Shown in pieces: positions 23,651-35,608 of a stretch of DNA of 64,000 nt (positions within the stretch are counted from its first letter, which is position 1; each line of letters opens with the position of its first letter). Source of the stretch: Wuchereria bancrofti (taxonomy: Eukaryota; Nematoda; Chromadorea; Rhabditida; Onchocercidae); NCBI GenBank assembly GCA_005281725.1, contig SSBO01000007.1, forward strand, positions 5,430,667 through 5,494,666, written 5' to 3'. Under the pieces are notes generated by a model. It saw only the letters and a list, made by a program, of their open reading frames with translations. It did no database searches and was not told where the DNA came from. The position numbers were made by a program, and so were the translations under genes.

Positions 23651-25076
23651 ATGTCAGAGTTAGCTGTTAGCAATTGTTACAGTTTTCTTTGTGGAAAGTA
23701 AGTCTTACGTTACTCGCTAAGTTAGAGAAATTTTTCTTCAAGCTTTAATTAAACATTGCATTCAAATGGAAGCACTTGGAAGTAACAAATGAAGAAATAA
23801 TTGGGTGTTTAGCTGACATACTTCAATACTTTCTACGCTAACAGAAATTGCACTGTGTTTCTTACCCTTATAAAACGAGGTAGTTCCTCAGAAAATGAGC
23901 ATTCAGGGAGGGAGAAACAAAGAGATGAAGCTAGTACAGTCTCTTCATGATTGTAGTTTTCTTCTCATCTGAATTCCTATATCCTTACCACAACATGCAA
24001 ACAGTAATGATTAAGCGGGTTTTTACTACAGCCCCAGATTTTTTGATGATTTAATTAAACTACTGGGTATCTAGAAGTTGTAAGTTTAGATTTATTTTTT
24101 AGAATCGAAGTGAAATCGAAATCTGCTTTTATTGTGAGTTTGTAAGTATTCTTATTTTATTTTATCCTGGTGATCTTCTATCTTTTCAGCTGTAAACGTG
24201 GGCACGTGAGCCTCGAGTGTTATTCCTGACGTCCCTACTGGTGGCTTATTTAATAACGAACATATTCACTCCTTGGAAAGTTTTGTTAATGGTAGCTCTT
24301 TACGCTTTTATTTATTACTGAACTTTTACTAGAGCTTTCTTCAACTTAAATCATCATCTTGCAACATTTCTACCGTTTGGTCATTGCAATATCAATCAAT
24401 AAAATTTCAAGTAATTAGTGCATGTTAACAACAAGGAAACTTCAGTGTGAGGCTTAAATTTAAAGGATGAGATTTTCGATAAATTCATGAGTGAAAACGA
24501 AAAACTCTCAAAGCTATTTCTGATTTATTGCAATATTTTCAGAAGTTTCATCGGACTGGTGTTGTCATTTGGTAGAGGGCAATACGTTAGCAATATTTCT
24601 ACCTTTTGATCAGCGCACATGGAATTTATCGAAGGGTGCATTTGTTTCGTTGTTAGAATTTTGTGAAGACAATTTACCAGTTAAACGTATTCTACTCTGC
24701 CTAAACAAAATCAGCGTCGATGAAACGGTACGTTTTGGTTAGATTACCCTCAGAATGTTTGTTAATATTCATAACAGATGAGTAGAAAATACCGTTCTCG
24801 TAATCTAACGCAAAAATTTTGCTTTACGTTTTGGTTAGATTACCTTTCATTTTCCACTTGGTTATTTTGAATGTAATTTCGTCGTTGATGGCTTTTAAAG
24901 CGTAATATTTGCATATTAGGTCAACTAGTCTATTCCTCCTAATTCTTTATATTTAATCTGATTTATTTCAGGTCGTATCTTGCTTCAAGTATCTGGGCTT
25001 CAATCCTCTTCATCCTCATTCTTATCCCTCTTGTATTGACCCTCAAGGAGTGTTTGCAATGGTTTATAATATATAA
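23651..25076 (+). CDS. OAZ: Ornithine decarboxylase antizyme, expressed by +1 ribosomal frameshift
   Basis: Antizyme binds ornithine decarboxylase, blocks it, targets it to the 26S proteasome without ubiquitin and inhibits polyamine uptake. Exons: 23651-23697, 24190-24291, 24543-24727, 24972-25076. The first frame (MSELAVSN... to ...SLECYS) is 28 codons and ends at TGA 24227-24229. Skipping one base at that point gives DVPTGGL..., which continues open through exons 3 and 4; exon phases close only with the +1 shift, giving 145 residues. The C-terminal domain carries the family pattern: FVSLLEFCEDNLPVKRILLC, then CFKYLGFNPLHP and a final PQGVFAMVYNI. It is short compared with vertebrate antizyme-1 (about 228) but close to small invertebrate forms. 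Synthesis should rise with polyamines through the frameshift. The UGA is not a pseudogene lesion. Confidence 0.94.
24221..24230 (+). promoter_or_regulatory. Programmed +1 frameshift site of antizyme (UCC-UGA)
   Basis: The sequence TAT TCC TGA C matches the conserved antizyme shift site, in which the ribosome pauses with TCC in the P site and the slow UGA in the A site, then moves forward one base so that GAC is read next. TCC is at 24224-24226, TGA at 24227-24229 and the new frame starts at 24228. The sequence around it is rich in possible base pairs (CGTGGGCACGTGAGCC upstream), but I did not prove a stimulatory stem or pseudoknot. Confidence 0.92.
24729..24844. repeat. 20-bp direct repeat plus inverted copy within antizyme intron 3
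   Basis: TACGTTTTGGTTAGATTACC occurs exactly at 24729-24748, overlapping the intron donor, and at 24825-24844. Between them, 24800-24809 (GTAATCTAAC) is the exact reverse complement of 24834-24843, so the intron RNA could fold a stem of 10 bp extended by an AAAA/TTTT pairing. A second copy of the donor-region sequence without the exon is unusual. Confidence 0.85.
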
Positions 25077-26264
25077 TTCATTTTCTTACTGCTTACATCT
25101 GAATAGTCCTGAAGGATGTTACCTTAGTGTAAGGAAACCTTTATGTCCTGAAATTAATTTGATTTTATTTATTTATTTTTATTAATTAATTTGTTTTAGT
25201 TTTCATGATGAGATGTTTCCTGCGATTATTTGAACGGTATATCCATAGCTATTTTGATTGCCAAATAATGATTTCGAATTGTACACTGATCTGCGAATTT
25301 TCGTTTTGTAATGTTATTTCAGAACTAATTTATATGCCCATTGCGGCAAAAGGCTTGGAAGTTAAAGTCATGATTATATATTTATTTCCGTTCTACCATT
25401 CATTGATTAAATGTACAGTCTAAAAATAACCTTGCAGACATAAACCAGTAGTAGTATAGTTTTCTGGTTTAGTTCGTACTTTTTGTAAACCATTATTTGT
25501 AATTAATCATTTACTTAGTATATGATCCTATTTTGATTTCATTTACTAGACATTTTGGTGTGGTTTTAATTTTTGACTCGGTTCAATTTCTTTTGATTTT
25601 CTGTCTACAAGTAGATACCGATTTCATTTATTATGCTGCTTGGAGCAGATCCATTTGGAATAATACTGTAGTTTTTTAAAGAAATATAAATAGTTTCATA
25701 TACAGATTTCGTTACGCTTACATTTGAAATCGATATATGTATGTATATGTACTCCATACTTTATGTGAAAGACGGACACAAGTAGTTAAATACAAGTTTT
25801 ATTCAAATAGTGCGCTTTTAATAAACCTTCAGTACAATTAATTTAACAAATGCAAAAAATGTAGCGGAAATTGAGTGGGAGATTTGGGGTGAATTTTTAT
25901 TTTTATGAATTTTATTTCTCAGAATAAGCAATGGAAAGCTTCAAATTGAGGACGGAAATTTCTAGGTTTCTTATAACAACTTTGAGATTCTTCTAAATTG
26001 TAGAAAGAGGAGAAATGTGTTCTCAAAGAAGAAATCATTCCCTGAAAATTTTTGGAAACATGCTTTGCAGGATTCGTGTTAGTCGTATAAATGGTTTGTG
26101 GTGGAAAATATTGGAGATATATAGGTATAAGTGTAATTCAGTGGGATTTATAGACTGGTCGTATCAGTCGTAAAGCAGTGATTAGTCTTGGAAGAATCGA
26201 CAGTAGTTGGAGTTCCGGCAATTGGGATTCTTCGTTATCAGGATTGTGTCGTGACAGTTAGAAG
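25077..26264. other. Antizyme 3' UTR and TAMM41 5' region
   Basis: AT-rich sequence with no supported gene. The antizyme 3' UTR must begin here; several AATAAA-like motifs are present and none can be chosen. In frame with the TAMM41 start there is a TAG nine bases upstream of the ATG (26259-26264 region), which fixes that start. Confidence 0.5.
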
Positions 26265-27875
26265 ATGGGAGAGTTTCATGAGGATTCGTTGGGTAATAGG
26301 AAGCATCTTCTGGATATTTTGCCACTGGATACCGTGGAGTATGCATGTGCCTATGGTTCCGGTGCGGTACCGCAGGAGAATGATGGTACACTAGGGGAAA
26401 TGGTCGATTTTATTATTGCAACGCGAGATTCAAAACAGTTTCATAAGCAGAACTTGAGAATGAATCCGACCCATTACTCATTGTTACGTTTTCTGGGGTA
26501 TCAAAAGATTGCGCAAGTTCAAAGGAACTATGCGGCTAGGGTTTATTGTAATACTCGAGTGTCATACCAGGTATGGTTTAAATTCCAACTTTTTGAAATT
26601 GTTTATAACGATTTATTCCATTGATTTTGGATAGTGCGGTCTTTGGCATCTGATAACCAACCTTATAGCATCCGAATCTATTAAAAACTGGAAAATCGAG
26701 ATTAAAGAATCTAAATTTCGAACATATGGCAAATAGTCAATTTAAAGCTGTTTTTAGGGTTATCTTATAAAGTATTCTGTAATTGATACCGATGATTTAT
26801 TACTGGATCTGATCGAATGGAGATGGATGTATTTAGCTGGGAGATTGCAAAAACATGTTGTTGACGTCATCAGTCCTTCACCGAGAATAACTCTGGCTAT
26901 GGAAAAAAATCGTTCTAGTGCTTTACAGGTAATGGAATCCTCACTTCAGGATTTCAATTTTTCCGACAAAGAAAATTGTTTCAGGAAGCCTGAGACTCCA
27001 TGTCGACTTTCAGTTTCAAAAAGCTTCCAGACATCATAATTTCTTTTGCTGAAGGATTTGCACTTTTACGTTTTCAGGCAGCATTATTACTTTTACCAGA
27101 CAAATTTTCACTTTCACAGTTTTACAACGAATTAATATCGCTTTCATATCGAGGTGATTTTCGAATGTCATTTGGTGAAGACAAAAATAAGATAGGAAGA
27201 ATTGCCGACGGAAGTAGGGCTCAACTTAATCAAATCTACGTACCACTCTTGAAAGCTGATGAAGATGTTTTCATCCAAGGACGCACCATCGAACAAGTAA
27301 CCATGTTTTTTTGAGAACAATGCTGTATGTATTAATGAACTTCATGCAGTTGATGAAAGATTGTCAGCCACTACATTTTTTTCAGGAATGAATATTAGCT
27401 GATCCAAAAGTACTATCCAAAAAAAATTTTTTTCCGATTCCTTTTTTTTCGGTAGGGTATCCCATTGCTGTACAGCATTCATTTCTTTAGGACAGATGCG
27501 ATGCCGTACTTTTTAAACGAATTACGGGATTACCATTTAATGTTTTATGGAATTTACAACGCAGAATCAACAGCATAAACGGAAAGCAGAATGATATAGG
27601 TATCACTTTTTTTTAATGTCACCTATAATACTAACTATAATAAAATAACAAGAGACCCGAAAGTCCTAAGTATTATGGTTCAAGAAGAGATTGCTGCTTC
27701 GCTGGCACGAAGGTTGGATGGACCAAAACCTGTTGCTGCAGCTATCGAAGATATTGTTTGGAGATCTGCTTTGCAACAAACAGCAAAAAATGCATTTTCC
27801 GCAGGTATCATGCGCTCAACTGCATATGCTTTTGTGAAGATCACAAAAATGCTGAAATCGTTGAAATATTTATAG
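26265..27875 (+). CDS. TAMM41: Mitochondrial phosphatidate cytidylyltransferase TAMM41 (TAM41/MMP37 family)
   Basis: TAM41 makes CDP-diacylglycerol from phosphatidic acid and CTP at the matrix face of the mitochondrial inner membrane, the first committed step towards cardiolipin. Exons 26265-26570, 26758-26928, 27078-27296, 27491-27599 and 27655-27875 sum to 1026 bp, 341 residues, similar to the animal family. Visible family blocks: AYGSGAVPQ with G31-S32-G33 and D48 in the MVDFI strand (nucleotidyltransferase core), HKQNLRMNPTHYSLLRFLG, YLAGRLQKHV, LSYRGDFRMSFGEDKNKI, and a C-terminal segment IVWRSALQQTAKNAFSAGI that matches the SSIRQSTKGIFTAGK-type helix. The start is the first ATG after an in-frame stop. 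The last acceptor (ACAAGAG|ACC) is atypical but is the only one that keeps phase and homology. Convergent with the CPTP gene. Confidence 0.93.
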
Positions 27876-28821
27876 CATTAAAATATGATGTAAAATACAG
27901 TGTTTCGAGAAGTTATCTGCCTTTATAAATAAAAATGCTGGAAAAAAAATACGGTGCTGAAGGATATTAGGGATCTAAGAATGTTATTTTCTCACTCTCC
28001 AGATGTGATGATTTTGTATTGCTGGAATTAACAAGTTTGCTGCTAGTTTCGAGGAACCGTAAACAACGAACATACTATCTTTTTTCGCTTAAAAAAGTAC
28101 AATCTAGTATCCTAAATGTTTCATTTCTATCAATCTCTCCTTTGCAGCTAAAGCAAATAACAATTACACCGCCATCCCAATTGTGTCAAGTCTTAAAATT
28201 CAGCACGTGCTGATGTATTGAAAGCGAGGAGACGACGAGGCTTAAGTAGATTCTGTTCCATGGGTTTAATAAAGATCTGACCGAAAAATCAAATTTTTGC
28301 TTTTCGCAGGTAATATATAATGTCTCAAGCAGATCAAGTTTATGGACAGAATTCGTCAAAAATTTTTTAAATGTTTTTTTCTTAACCTTAAAAAAGATTA
28401 AAAATGCATGATTTAACAACACGCGAACATCATTTTTTAATTTTCCTGAATTCTAAAATATTTCAGGAACAAAAGCGAATCGAAAAATTTGTGTGAATTG
28501 AATTCTGCCTCTCTTGAGGCGGAATTCAATTCATAAGAATTTCAATTCATAAATTGAGTCCAAAAGAGGAAATGTTGAGATAACTAATCGATAAAAGTTG
28601 TTTTAAACTGTTGAGATGAATCAACAAATCAAAAGGTTAAAGTAAGTAATGAAAATCCATACAGGAACAAAATCTTAGTATTATAAAAGCGATCACTGAA
28701 CTTTTATAAGCAATGGGTTAGGCCACAAAATGTGCGAAAATACACAATTTGAAAATAATGAGAAAAGAGAGTTTTTAGTACTATGCAGTTATTTCATTAT
28801 ATCTTTTGAAATTTAAGCATT
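27876..28821. other. Intergenic region between convergent TAMM41 and CPTP 3' ends
   Basis: Both genes end here, so it holds two 3' UTRs. Apart from the snapback palindrome at 28494-28533 nothing distinctive is seen. Short open frames are low in complexity. Confidence 0.5.
28494..28533. repeat. Near-perfect snapback palindrome (18-bp arms, 4-nt loop)
   Basis: Arm 28494-28511 (TGAATTGAATTCTGCCTC) pairs with 28516-28533 with a single T/G position, which would be a wobble pair in one RNA orientation. The loop is TCTT. It sits between two convergent 3' ends, so it could act in 3'-end formation or be a foldback remnant; neither is shown. Confidence 0.9.
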
Positions 28822-30774
28822 TCAAGGGAGATTTAAAATGTTTTTATCCTCATAAATTTGTTGCAAGCGATAAAAAACTTGTTCTGCAACACTAATAAAC
28901 CTAGTAATTGCTTGCATGACTTCATATTCATATCGTGAACTTCTCCCATTTATAATCGCATTCAACATGCAATCTCGAGAAGCAAGCAAATGGGTCGCTA
29001 TGCCAACAAGTTTCCTAACAATCCAGCTATGGTATTTCGATAACGTGCCATCATAGCTTGCCTGACATAACGTTGAGATCTGAAATCACCTAGGGAATAA
29101 TTCCACTTTAGGTTTGTAAATAAGTTCCGACGAATTCTCCGTTTCTGTGAAAACATTCCTTTTTATTTTGTTAAGATAAAATTCAGAATTAGCATGCAGT
29201 AGGACTGGATTTCATTGCAAATTTCGATACTTCTTTTAAATAAAAGTTAATATTAATTTCGAAAATATGCATTAAGGAAGTGGATGATTGCTATCTTCAC
29301 AGTAAGGTTCGACATGTCTGTTGGCGGATTATGTATAGGATTCTAATTTGAAAAACCCTGAACATACCTGATCTTCTTCACGGGAATCTTTCAAATTCTT
29401 TAAGAAGTCAACGATAAATAATAGGGCTCTATGTAGTCGTAGCAATGTCCTTGAACCCTTCAAAATAGCAATAAAAAATTCAAATGAGATTATGACATTC
29501 AAAATAGGGCATGAATAAAAGGGTTAACATCTGCTTTGCGACATTTTCTTTATGCTTAATTTATATATAACCAACATAGTTACTTTTTCGAGTGGTGCGC
29601 CCAAACGACATTCCCAAGACACCATGCTATTTACAGTACCATAATGAGCAGGGTCAGCTACATGTAGCTCGTGCAGGATTTTCTCTTTCTCCAGCAAATC
29701 TTTCTCAACAAAAGAAAATCCTTTATTGAAGAGTGAGAAAAATCTGGAACAAAACTGCTTTAAAAGATTGGAATTTGTTAATTGGGGAGTCAAAGTAATT
29801 TTCTTGCTACGAAATCCCGAAAATAACCATGTTTTGTTCTAAAGGAATTTTAATAATTTGTTCACAAATAAGTAATGAAGCCGCTTGTTGACTTATTAGA
29901 TTTCTTTTATAAGCATTTATCTGCTCAATCCTCAAACATTGCCGGTTATACAAGAAACTTCCGGATGGAATGTTCTGCTTCTGCAGTTCAAAAGACATAT
30001 TGTATGTTAAACAAAAGTCGTTGATGTCATTGACAAATTGCAAATAGGAATGTCTAACTTATAAAGGTCATTCAAAATTAAGGGCTGACAATCAAACAAG
30101 AAGACGTGTATTGTTAAACAAGAACGAAGATCGACTAACTTGTTTTGAAATTGGTAGAAAGAAATAAGGTCATTAGATTCACTGCTAACAGTTTTCGGTC
30201 AATTGAAGCAAGAAATTCAGCACTAATTTGACATCCAACTATGACAGTTTTCTATCATGACTCCTGTCAGCCTCACCTGACTACGCCTTTTGTAGCAAGA
30301 TAAAAGCCCAAAAAAACAAGATAACCCTGTTTTAGTATAAAGTTCTTGAACACCAAATGGATTAATGCAGTAAGTCAGTTTTTTGAATTAATCGATTACA
30401 ATAATTGTTCCTAAGTTCTCAGTTTTTAACTCTTTTGTTTCAAATCGTAATTTTGGAATATCTGTTCATACATTATTTTCCATACGCCAGCAATTTCGGC
30501 CACTGAAGCACTAAATCTACATTTGACTTAAGTGGAGATTTAGTCTAACTTTAAGTTGTTTCAAGCAAATTAAGCAATAAAACTTGTCATTCAAAAAGAG
30601 GAAAAAAATCTCGAATGAGAACAGGAAGAAAGTTATTTACTTGTTAATTTGTCGATATGCGTCAATGTATAACGGCAGGCTGACGTCATTGTCACCAACA
30701 AGTGACTTCTCGAATAGCTCAGTCACCAGATCGATATCAAACTCACTTTCTTCCGTCACAGTTCCTTCCACCAT
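28822..30774 (-). CDS. CPTP: Ceramide-1-phosphate transfer protein (GLTP fold)
   Basis: CPTP moves ceramide-1-phosphate between membranes in the cytosol. Exons in transcription order: 30774-30641, 29743-29584, 29457-29368, 29079-28822; 642 bp, 213 residues, against 214 in human CPTP. Headgroup-binding residues of the family are all present: D60 and K64 in FSFVEKDLLEK, R101 and R105 in GSRTLLRLHRAL, and H145 in SKYHSWIVRK (the usual PW is SW here). The C-terminus YEDKNILNLP matches the family end, which lies in the lipid-cavity helix bundle. The N-terminal block FDIDLVTELFEKSL is helix 1. The ATG at 30774 follows an acceptor-like TTAAACAG, so trans-splicing or a 5' UTR intron just upstream is likely. 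Divergent from WDR75. Confidence 0.94.
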
Positions 30775-31095
30775 TTCGTTTTTTGCCTGTTTAAGTCTAA
30801 GGATGGATGATTTCAACAAAAAAAGGAGGAGGGATGGAGGTAAAGTGACTTCTCACACATTTGAATTTCAGCAAAAAAAAAGATGAATGATAAGGAGGAG
30901 GAAAAAGGAAGAAGAGAGAGAATACATGGTCGCCTTTCCATCAACTAGTCTCTACATCATAAAACTGAATCGACCAACTTAATCGAATTAAAAAAAAAAA
31001 AAGTATTCCGTACGTGTAGGTACTCCACGGTTGGGTACTCTAGTCTTCTTCCTTCTTTCCTCTTCCTCCTTTTTTTTCTGGTTCTTTCTCTTGCG
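30775..31095. promoter_or_regulatory. Compact divergent promoter region of CPTP and WDR75
   Basis: Only about 0.3 kb separates the CPTP start (minus) from the first plausible start on the WDR75 side (plus). It contains GA-rich and A-rich tracts on one half and a CT-rich tract on the other, compatible with bidirectional initiation. No TATA box or named factor site is claimed. Confidence 0.45.
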
Positions 31096-31594
31096 ATGTT
31101 TGATGAGTGTGGAAGTGTTGGTGATTTTACTGACCGATTAAAAAGAAGACATTCACGTCATCATTCAAGCATTGTAAGCGTCCTTTCATTGCGTACGTGA
31201 AATGTGTAAATATGTGTATGTTATATTAATATTTCACTAACAAAAGTTACGCAGTTTCGTTCCAAGAGCTACATGAAGAATTATAGTATATTTTACAGCT
31301 GAAATATTTTCCTTATCGATTAAATGGATTGGAACAGTTGGAAAGAATCCAGAAGAACTGGATTTGAAGTCGCTGAAGTCCCTGTAAGATTTAGTACTGA
31401 CAACAGGTAATGAGAAGTTGGGTTTTATTCCTGTAAGATTAGATATTTTATTTACCGTTTGGTAACCTTGTTTATCAATCAAGGAATGTAAAATTTGGTG
31501 ATCACATTCAATGCTATATGTCATGCTATATATCAGTAGCGTGAGACGTAAAACAACTTGTGGACAGTATTTCTATAAGTAATTTTCGTTACAG

Positions 31595-34500
31595 ACAAGC
31601 ATTCATTGTTTCCAATAACGATGTAATAGTTGTGGAGGTAAAAAGTGGCCATCGTATACAGCTTCTCACTCATCCTGCAAAGATTGTCACCCTTTACTAT
31701 GCATTTCCAGGCAAAGTAAGTTCTATAGTTTACAAACAGATTAAAACCTACCAATGAAGCTTATTTATTGTGTACAAAATTGAGATCTCGAGTCGCAGCA
31801 TTAACGATGTGATCGCAAACCGCTCATCAGTTTCTTGTTTACATATTGGAATTATATTAGCAGTTATGATGAAGACAGTTCTTATTGCATAACATGTAAA
31901 TGTTTTAGGCAGTAACTTATACCGCTGATGGCACAGAATACATCTGGAGCATTGACACGTGGACTGTTCTGCGTTGTCGTGAATTGAATTGTGCACCTCT
32001 TGATGTTTGGCATTCATGTGGAACAACTTTGGTTAGTGCTATTAAAAAATTTAGTCAGGATACAAATTTATTTTTCACGTTGTGAATTGTTCCAGGTTGT
32101 AACTAAAAGTGAAAGTAAGGAATTGGGTATTACCAAGATTAACGGAAATGAAGTTTCGCAAAACGAGGAAATTCTACGAACTGGGCCTCATAATATTGGA
32201 CGTTCTCAGTTTGCTGTCACGGTAAGTAAACTTAGCTTTCCCTGTGATTTACGTTATTTTCGCAAGTATGATTTAACGATTACGGAAGTATCCTCTAATA
32301 ATTTCGTAAACTTCATACAAAAATATTGAAAATTCGGAAAAACATGATCTTTGCTGTTTTAGGCCAATTACTTTGCTTGTTGTGAGAAGCTCTTTGTATA
32401 TCTTTACATTTTTGGTGAAAATGGAGTTAAACGATTCAAATATATTGGTAAAGCTGATTTCATGGATTCGTCACTGCTGGAATTTATAAGTATTACAGCG
32501 CTTAGGGACACAGTGGCAGCTGCAATATCATTTGGCCGTGTTTTTATATGGTTCGTCAATTAGAAATCACGAAATATAGGAAATTGAGACGAATGTATAT
32601 CTTTCAGTCAGGACAGGAGAAAGGAATGGAGCAAAGAAGTTTTGCTGATGATTTTGTTTTTAATTTCATTTAAAGACAAAAGCCTCAAGCATATATCTTG
32701 GAAATGTGCATTATGTTTTCCTTACCGTTGTGCTTTTGTACTTGCAGTTTTACTTAGTTTGAATTTATTTCATAAACATAAATAGAGCTCATCTTTTCTT
32801 TTAAATAGAGCAACAGGTGTTCTGGTATTCCTAATCATTATGAGCGTTTCATGAAGTTCTGTTATATTGAACTGGACTATTAGATTTTAAAATTTATGCA
32901 ACAATATTTGTTGAATTATTTCTCAGGAATAACGTGAGTCGAAAAGGCATCAATACGTTCAGTCACTCAGTGCATTGGCATAAATGGGCTCCATGCTTAG
33001 CTTTATCCGAATCGAATACTTTATTTTCTGCCGGTGATGAAGGTGTTTTAGCGAAATTTTCTCTCTCAGAGTTAAAGTCGATATCTAAGCCGCAACTATT
33101 ACCAAGATTACAAGCACCAGTTCGAAGACTTAACCTTTCTGAAGATGGTTCCGTTGTGGCTGTTGTACTAGCTGATAATTCGGCCCATTTCGTTCTCAAT
33201 TCAACACTTAATGTTTTCTCTTCAATGGAATCAATTCTCTGTTCTCCGAAAAAATCGCTGTTTCCCCTCACTGAGGATCCTCTTTATACAAATTATGTTG
33301 TACACAGTGCACGCCCTGGTTTTATGCAATGGATTGCACCATCTACAATGATCTCCATCGCAACGGTATTTAATTAATATTATATAACTTTCATCTAAAC
33401 AGCATGCATATCTAAGCAATCTCTTTCTTTTTTTTGTTGTTCATTTATAAGAAATAGCATTTATCCGAGTAATTCCTTGCACCAGACTTTGTGAATATTA
33501 GTTAGAGCTTCTATTAAATTTATTGCTGACTTATTATAAGGTTCCAGAACTTCTATAACATTGAATTACGCAAGTGTATGTGGAACATTGCCTCATTGGA
33601 ACCTCATTGGAAATCATTTCTGTATATTCTGCTGTTGAAACAGAAGATAATCAAAAAAAGATGTAAGTAGTGGAAATCACTACCGCTTTATTTTATAGGC
33701 TGATGTATCTAGAGAGAATCCAATAGAAGGAGAAAATATATTTTCTCATACGATGGGTTACACGGACGTTTGTGAAGTTGCATTATCACGGATAATGATA
33801 GTAACCGCTGATTGTGACGTCGGTTTCGATATACCAAATGTAAGTTTTTTTGTGCTTCATTAGAATACTGTTTCGAACTGTTAATTTAAATGAAAAATTG
33901 TAACAAAAATCAGCTTGATTTAAAAATAAAGGTTTGTTTTATCTCGTCTAAAGTTTATTCCGAAAAAGGAAAAAATTTCAGAATCGGTTGCAATTTTGGC
34001 GTCGAAATGAAGATTTAGGCTCCTTTGCTTTAGAATACTGCGAGCTATATGTTGGCGGAATTATAAAATTTATCCGAGCCTGTCTTGACTGTGATATGTT
34101 CGTTACTGCTGATAATAAGGTTGATTGTTTAAGAAGTTTTTTTGGTGAATTAGTTTCAAGTGGGTAAAAGATTGATCTATTGTTAAGGAAACACTTGCTT
34201 ATAACGTCCTTTTTCTTCTCCAGTTAAGAATGTTACTTTGTTAATTATTTACATGTTAAATTGTTTCAGGGAATTCTGTGCACATGGGAAAGAATGAAAA
34301 ATGATGAGAAAAAGTGGTATAAGTCGAACGAAGTTCACTGGATGGATGTGCCTATTTTGCATATTTCAAGGATACAAAAGTCACATTTTGCTGCGATTCA
34401 TAATGTTTCTTTTTTCTTCTTTTCAACTCAAAATATTCGGAAATTTGAAATAGACTTCTGAAATTTTAGCAAGTTCCACCGTAAATTGATTGTTAGTTTT

Positions 34501-35526
34501 TAAATTTACTAATTAGTTCGTTTCCAGATCAGTCAGAAGACTAACGGAGTCGTTGCACTGTGGTGTGCAGAACAGGAAAAATCTCCACGTGTTGTTTATG
34601 TCCATCAGGGTAACGGCAAACTTACAGCAGTGGAATGGGGTCCTCTGAATAATACCAACTTGCTTATAATATCATCTAAAAGTTGTATCTATGCTCTCAA
34701 TATATGCACGCTTGCACCATTATGGATTGTTTGCGAACCGGATTTGAAACTCGCTGTAACATCGCAGTTTACGGTTGCATATAATAAAAACGGTTCGTGT
34801 TTCTCTCGAGAAAAAGAATTCTACTAATTTAGAATTGTTATTAAAATTATTGAAAATAATAAAATTATTACTAAAATTTGAAGTTATTGTTATGGTTGAG
34901 AGATTTTAGTATTTATACAGAACCTGTATAACAATATAAGAAACTGTGAAAATGAATAATTACAATAAAAATTTATATTGTCGTTGTGATAAACACGAGG
35001 TTTTTGCAGTTGTTTCTGTGATCGATAGCTCTTCCGGTACTTTACTATGTCAAAGGAAATTAAACTCAACTCCAGAAAGTGTTATTGGTATTGGAAAGGA
35101 CCGAACTTTTACAGTGGTTGCTGCTTATGAAAAGGTTCGCATCATTATACTCGGTGAATTAAGCGCAGTGTTGGAGATTTCTCTTTCTATAATTCTTGTA
35201 ATGATTTCATCCCATTTTGTAATAATTCCATCGTTTCCTTTTCCTTCCAAAAGAAAAAATCATTTCAGGGCTATGGAGTGATTGCAAGGTCGGAATTGCT
35301 AGAAGAAGCGCAAAAGCAATTGCATACGAGGAATGCAGCATTGAAGAAGACTCCATTTTCAAATTTATTAACTGTTGGTAAAAAAGAAGTTGAAAATAAC
35401 GAAGTTCCTGTTGAAACATTATCCAATTTGGAAATCTTCTCTGGACCATCATATTCACTTGCACCTATGCCATATTTGGCTCAAAAGTTTATTCGTTCAT
35501 GTTTTTTATCACCTCGACAAGTATGA
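31595..35526 (+). CDS. WDR75: WDR75 (Utp17-like), U3 snoRNP/SSU-processome WD40 protein; first exon unresolved
   Basis: WDR75 belongs to the t-UTP subcomplex, which couples rDNA transcription and early 18S pre-rRNA processing in the nucleolus. Exons with matching phases: 31595-31715, 31909-32031, 32096-32221, 32363-32550, 32927-33365, 33699-33839, 33982-34119, 34270-34404, 34528-34792, 35010-35134, 35269-35526; about 685 residues, shorter than human (830). Blocks align in order with the family: SVHWHKWAPCLALSES...LFSAGDEGVLAKF, LPRLQAPVRRLNLSEDG, NRLQFWRRNEDLG, FVTADNKGILCTWER, TNGVVALWCAEQE, KLTAVEWGPLNN, and the C-terminal PMPYLAQKFIRSCFL, which matches the family's terminal helix. The exon at 31595 starts in phase 2, so an upstream exon is needed. 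A candidate at 31096-31173 (MFDECGSVGDF...) ends in phase 0 at its best donor and does not fit directly. Confidence 0.88.
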
Positions 35527-35572
35527 TATTAGTGAGAATGTTAGAGGTACAATAATTTATGTCAGATTCTTT

Positions 35573-35608
35573 TAGTTTTAGAACTAAATCCTTTTAGTTC
35601 TAAAACTA
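35573..35608. repeat. Perfect snapback palindrome (16-bp arms, 4-nt loop) after WDR75
   Basis: TAGTTTTAGAACTAAA at 35573-35588 is exactly complementary to 35593-35608, loop TCCT. It begins 47 bases after the WDR75 stop codon and would be in its 3' UTR if transcribed. Confidence 0.93.

Noticed and set aside
24227..24229. UGA in the antizyme first frame read as a nonsense mutation.
   Set aside because: It is the conserved antizyme +1 frameshift codon; the downstream domain is intact in the shifted frame.
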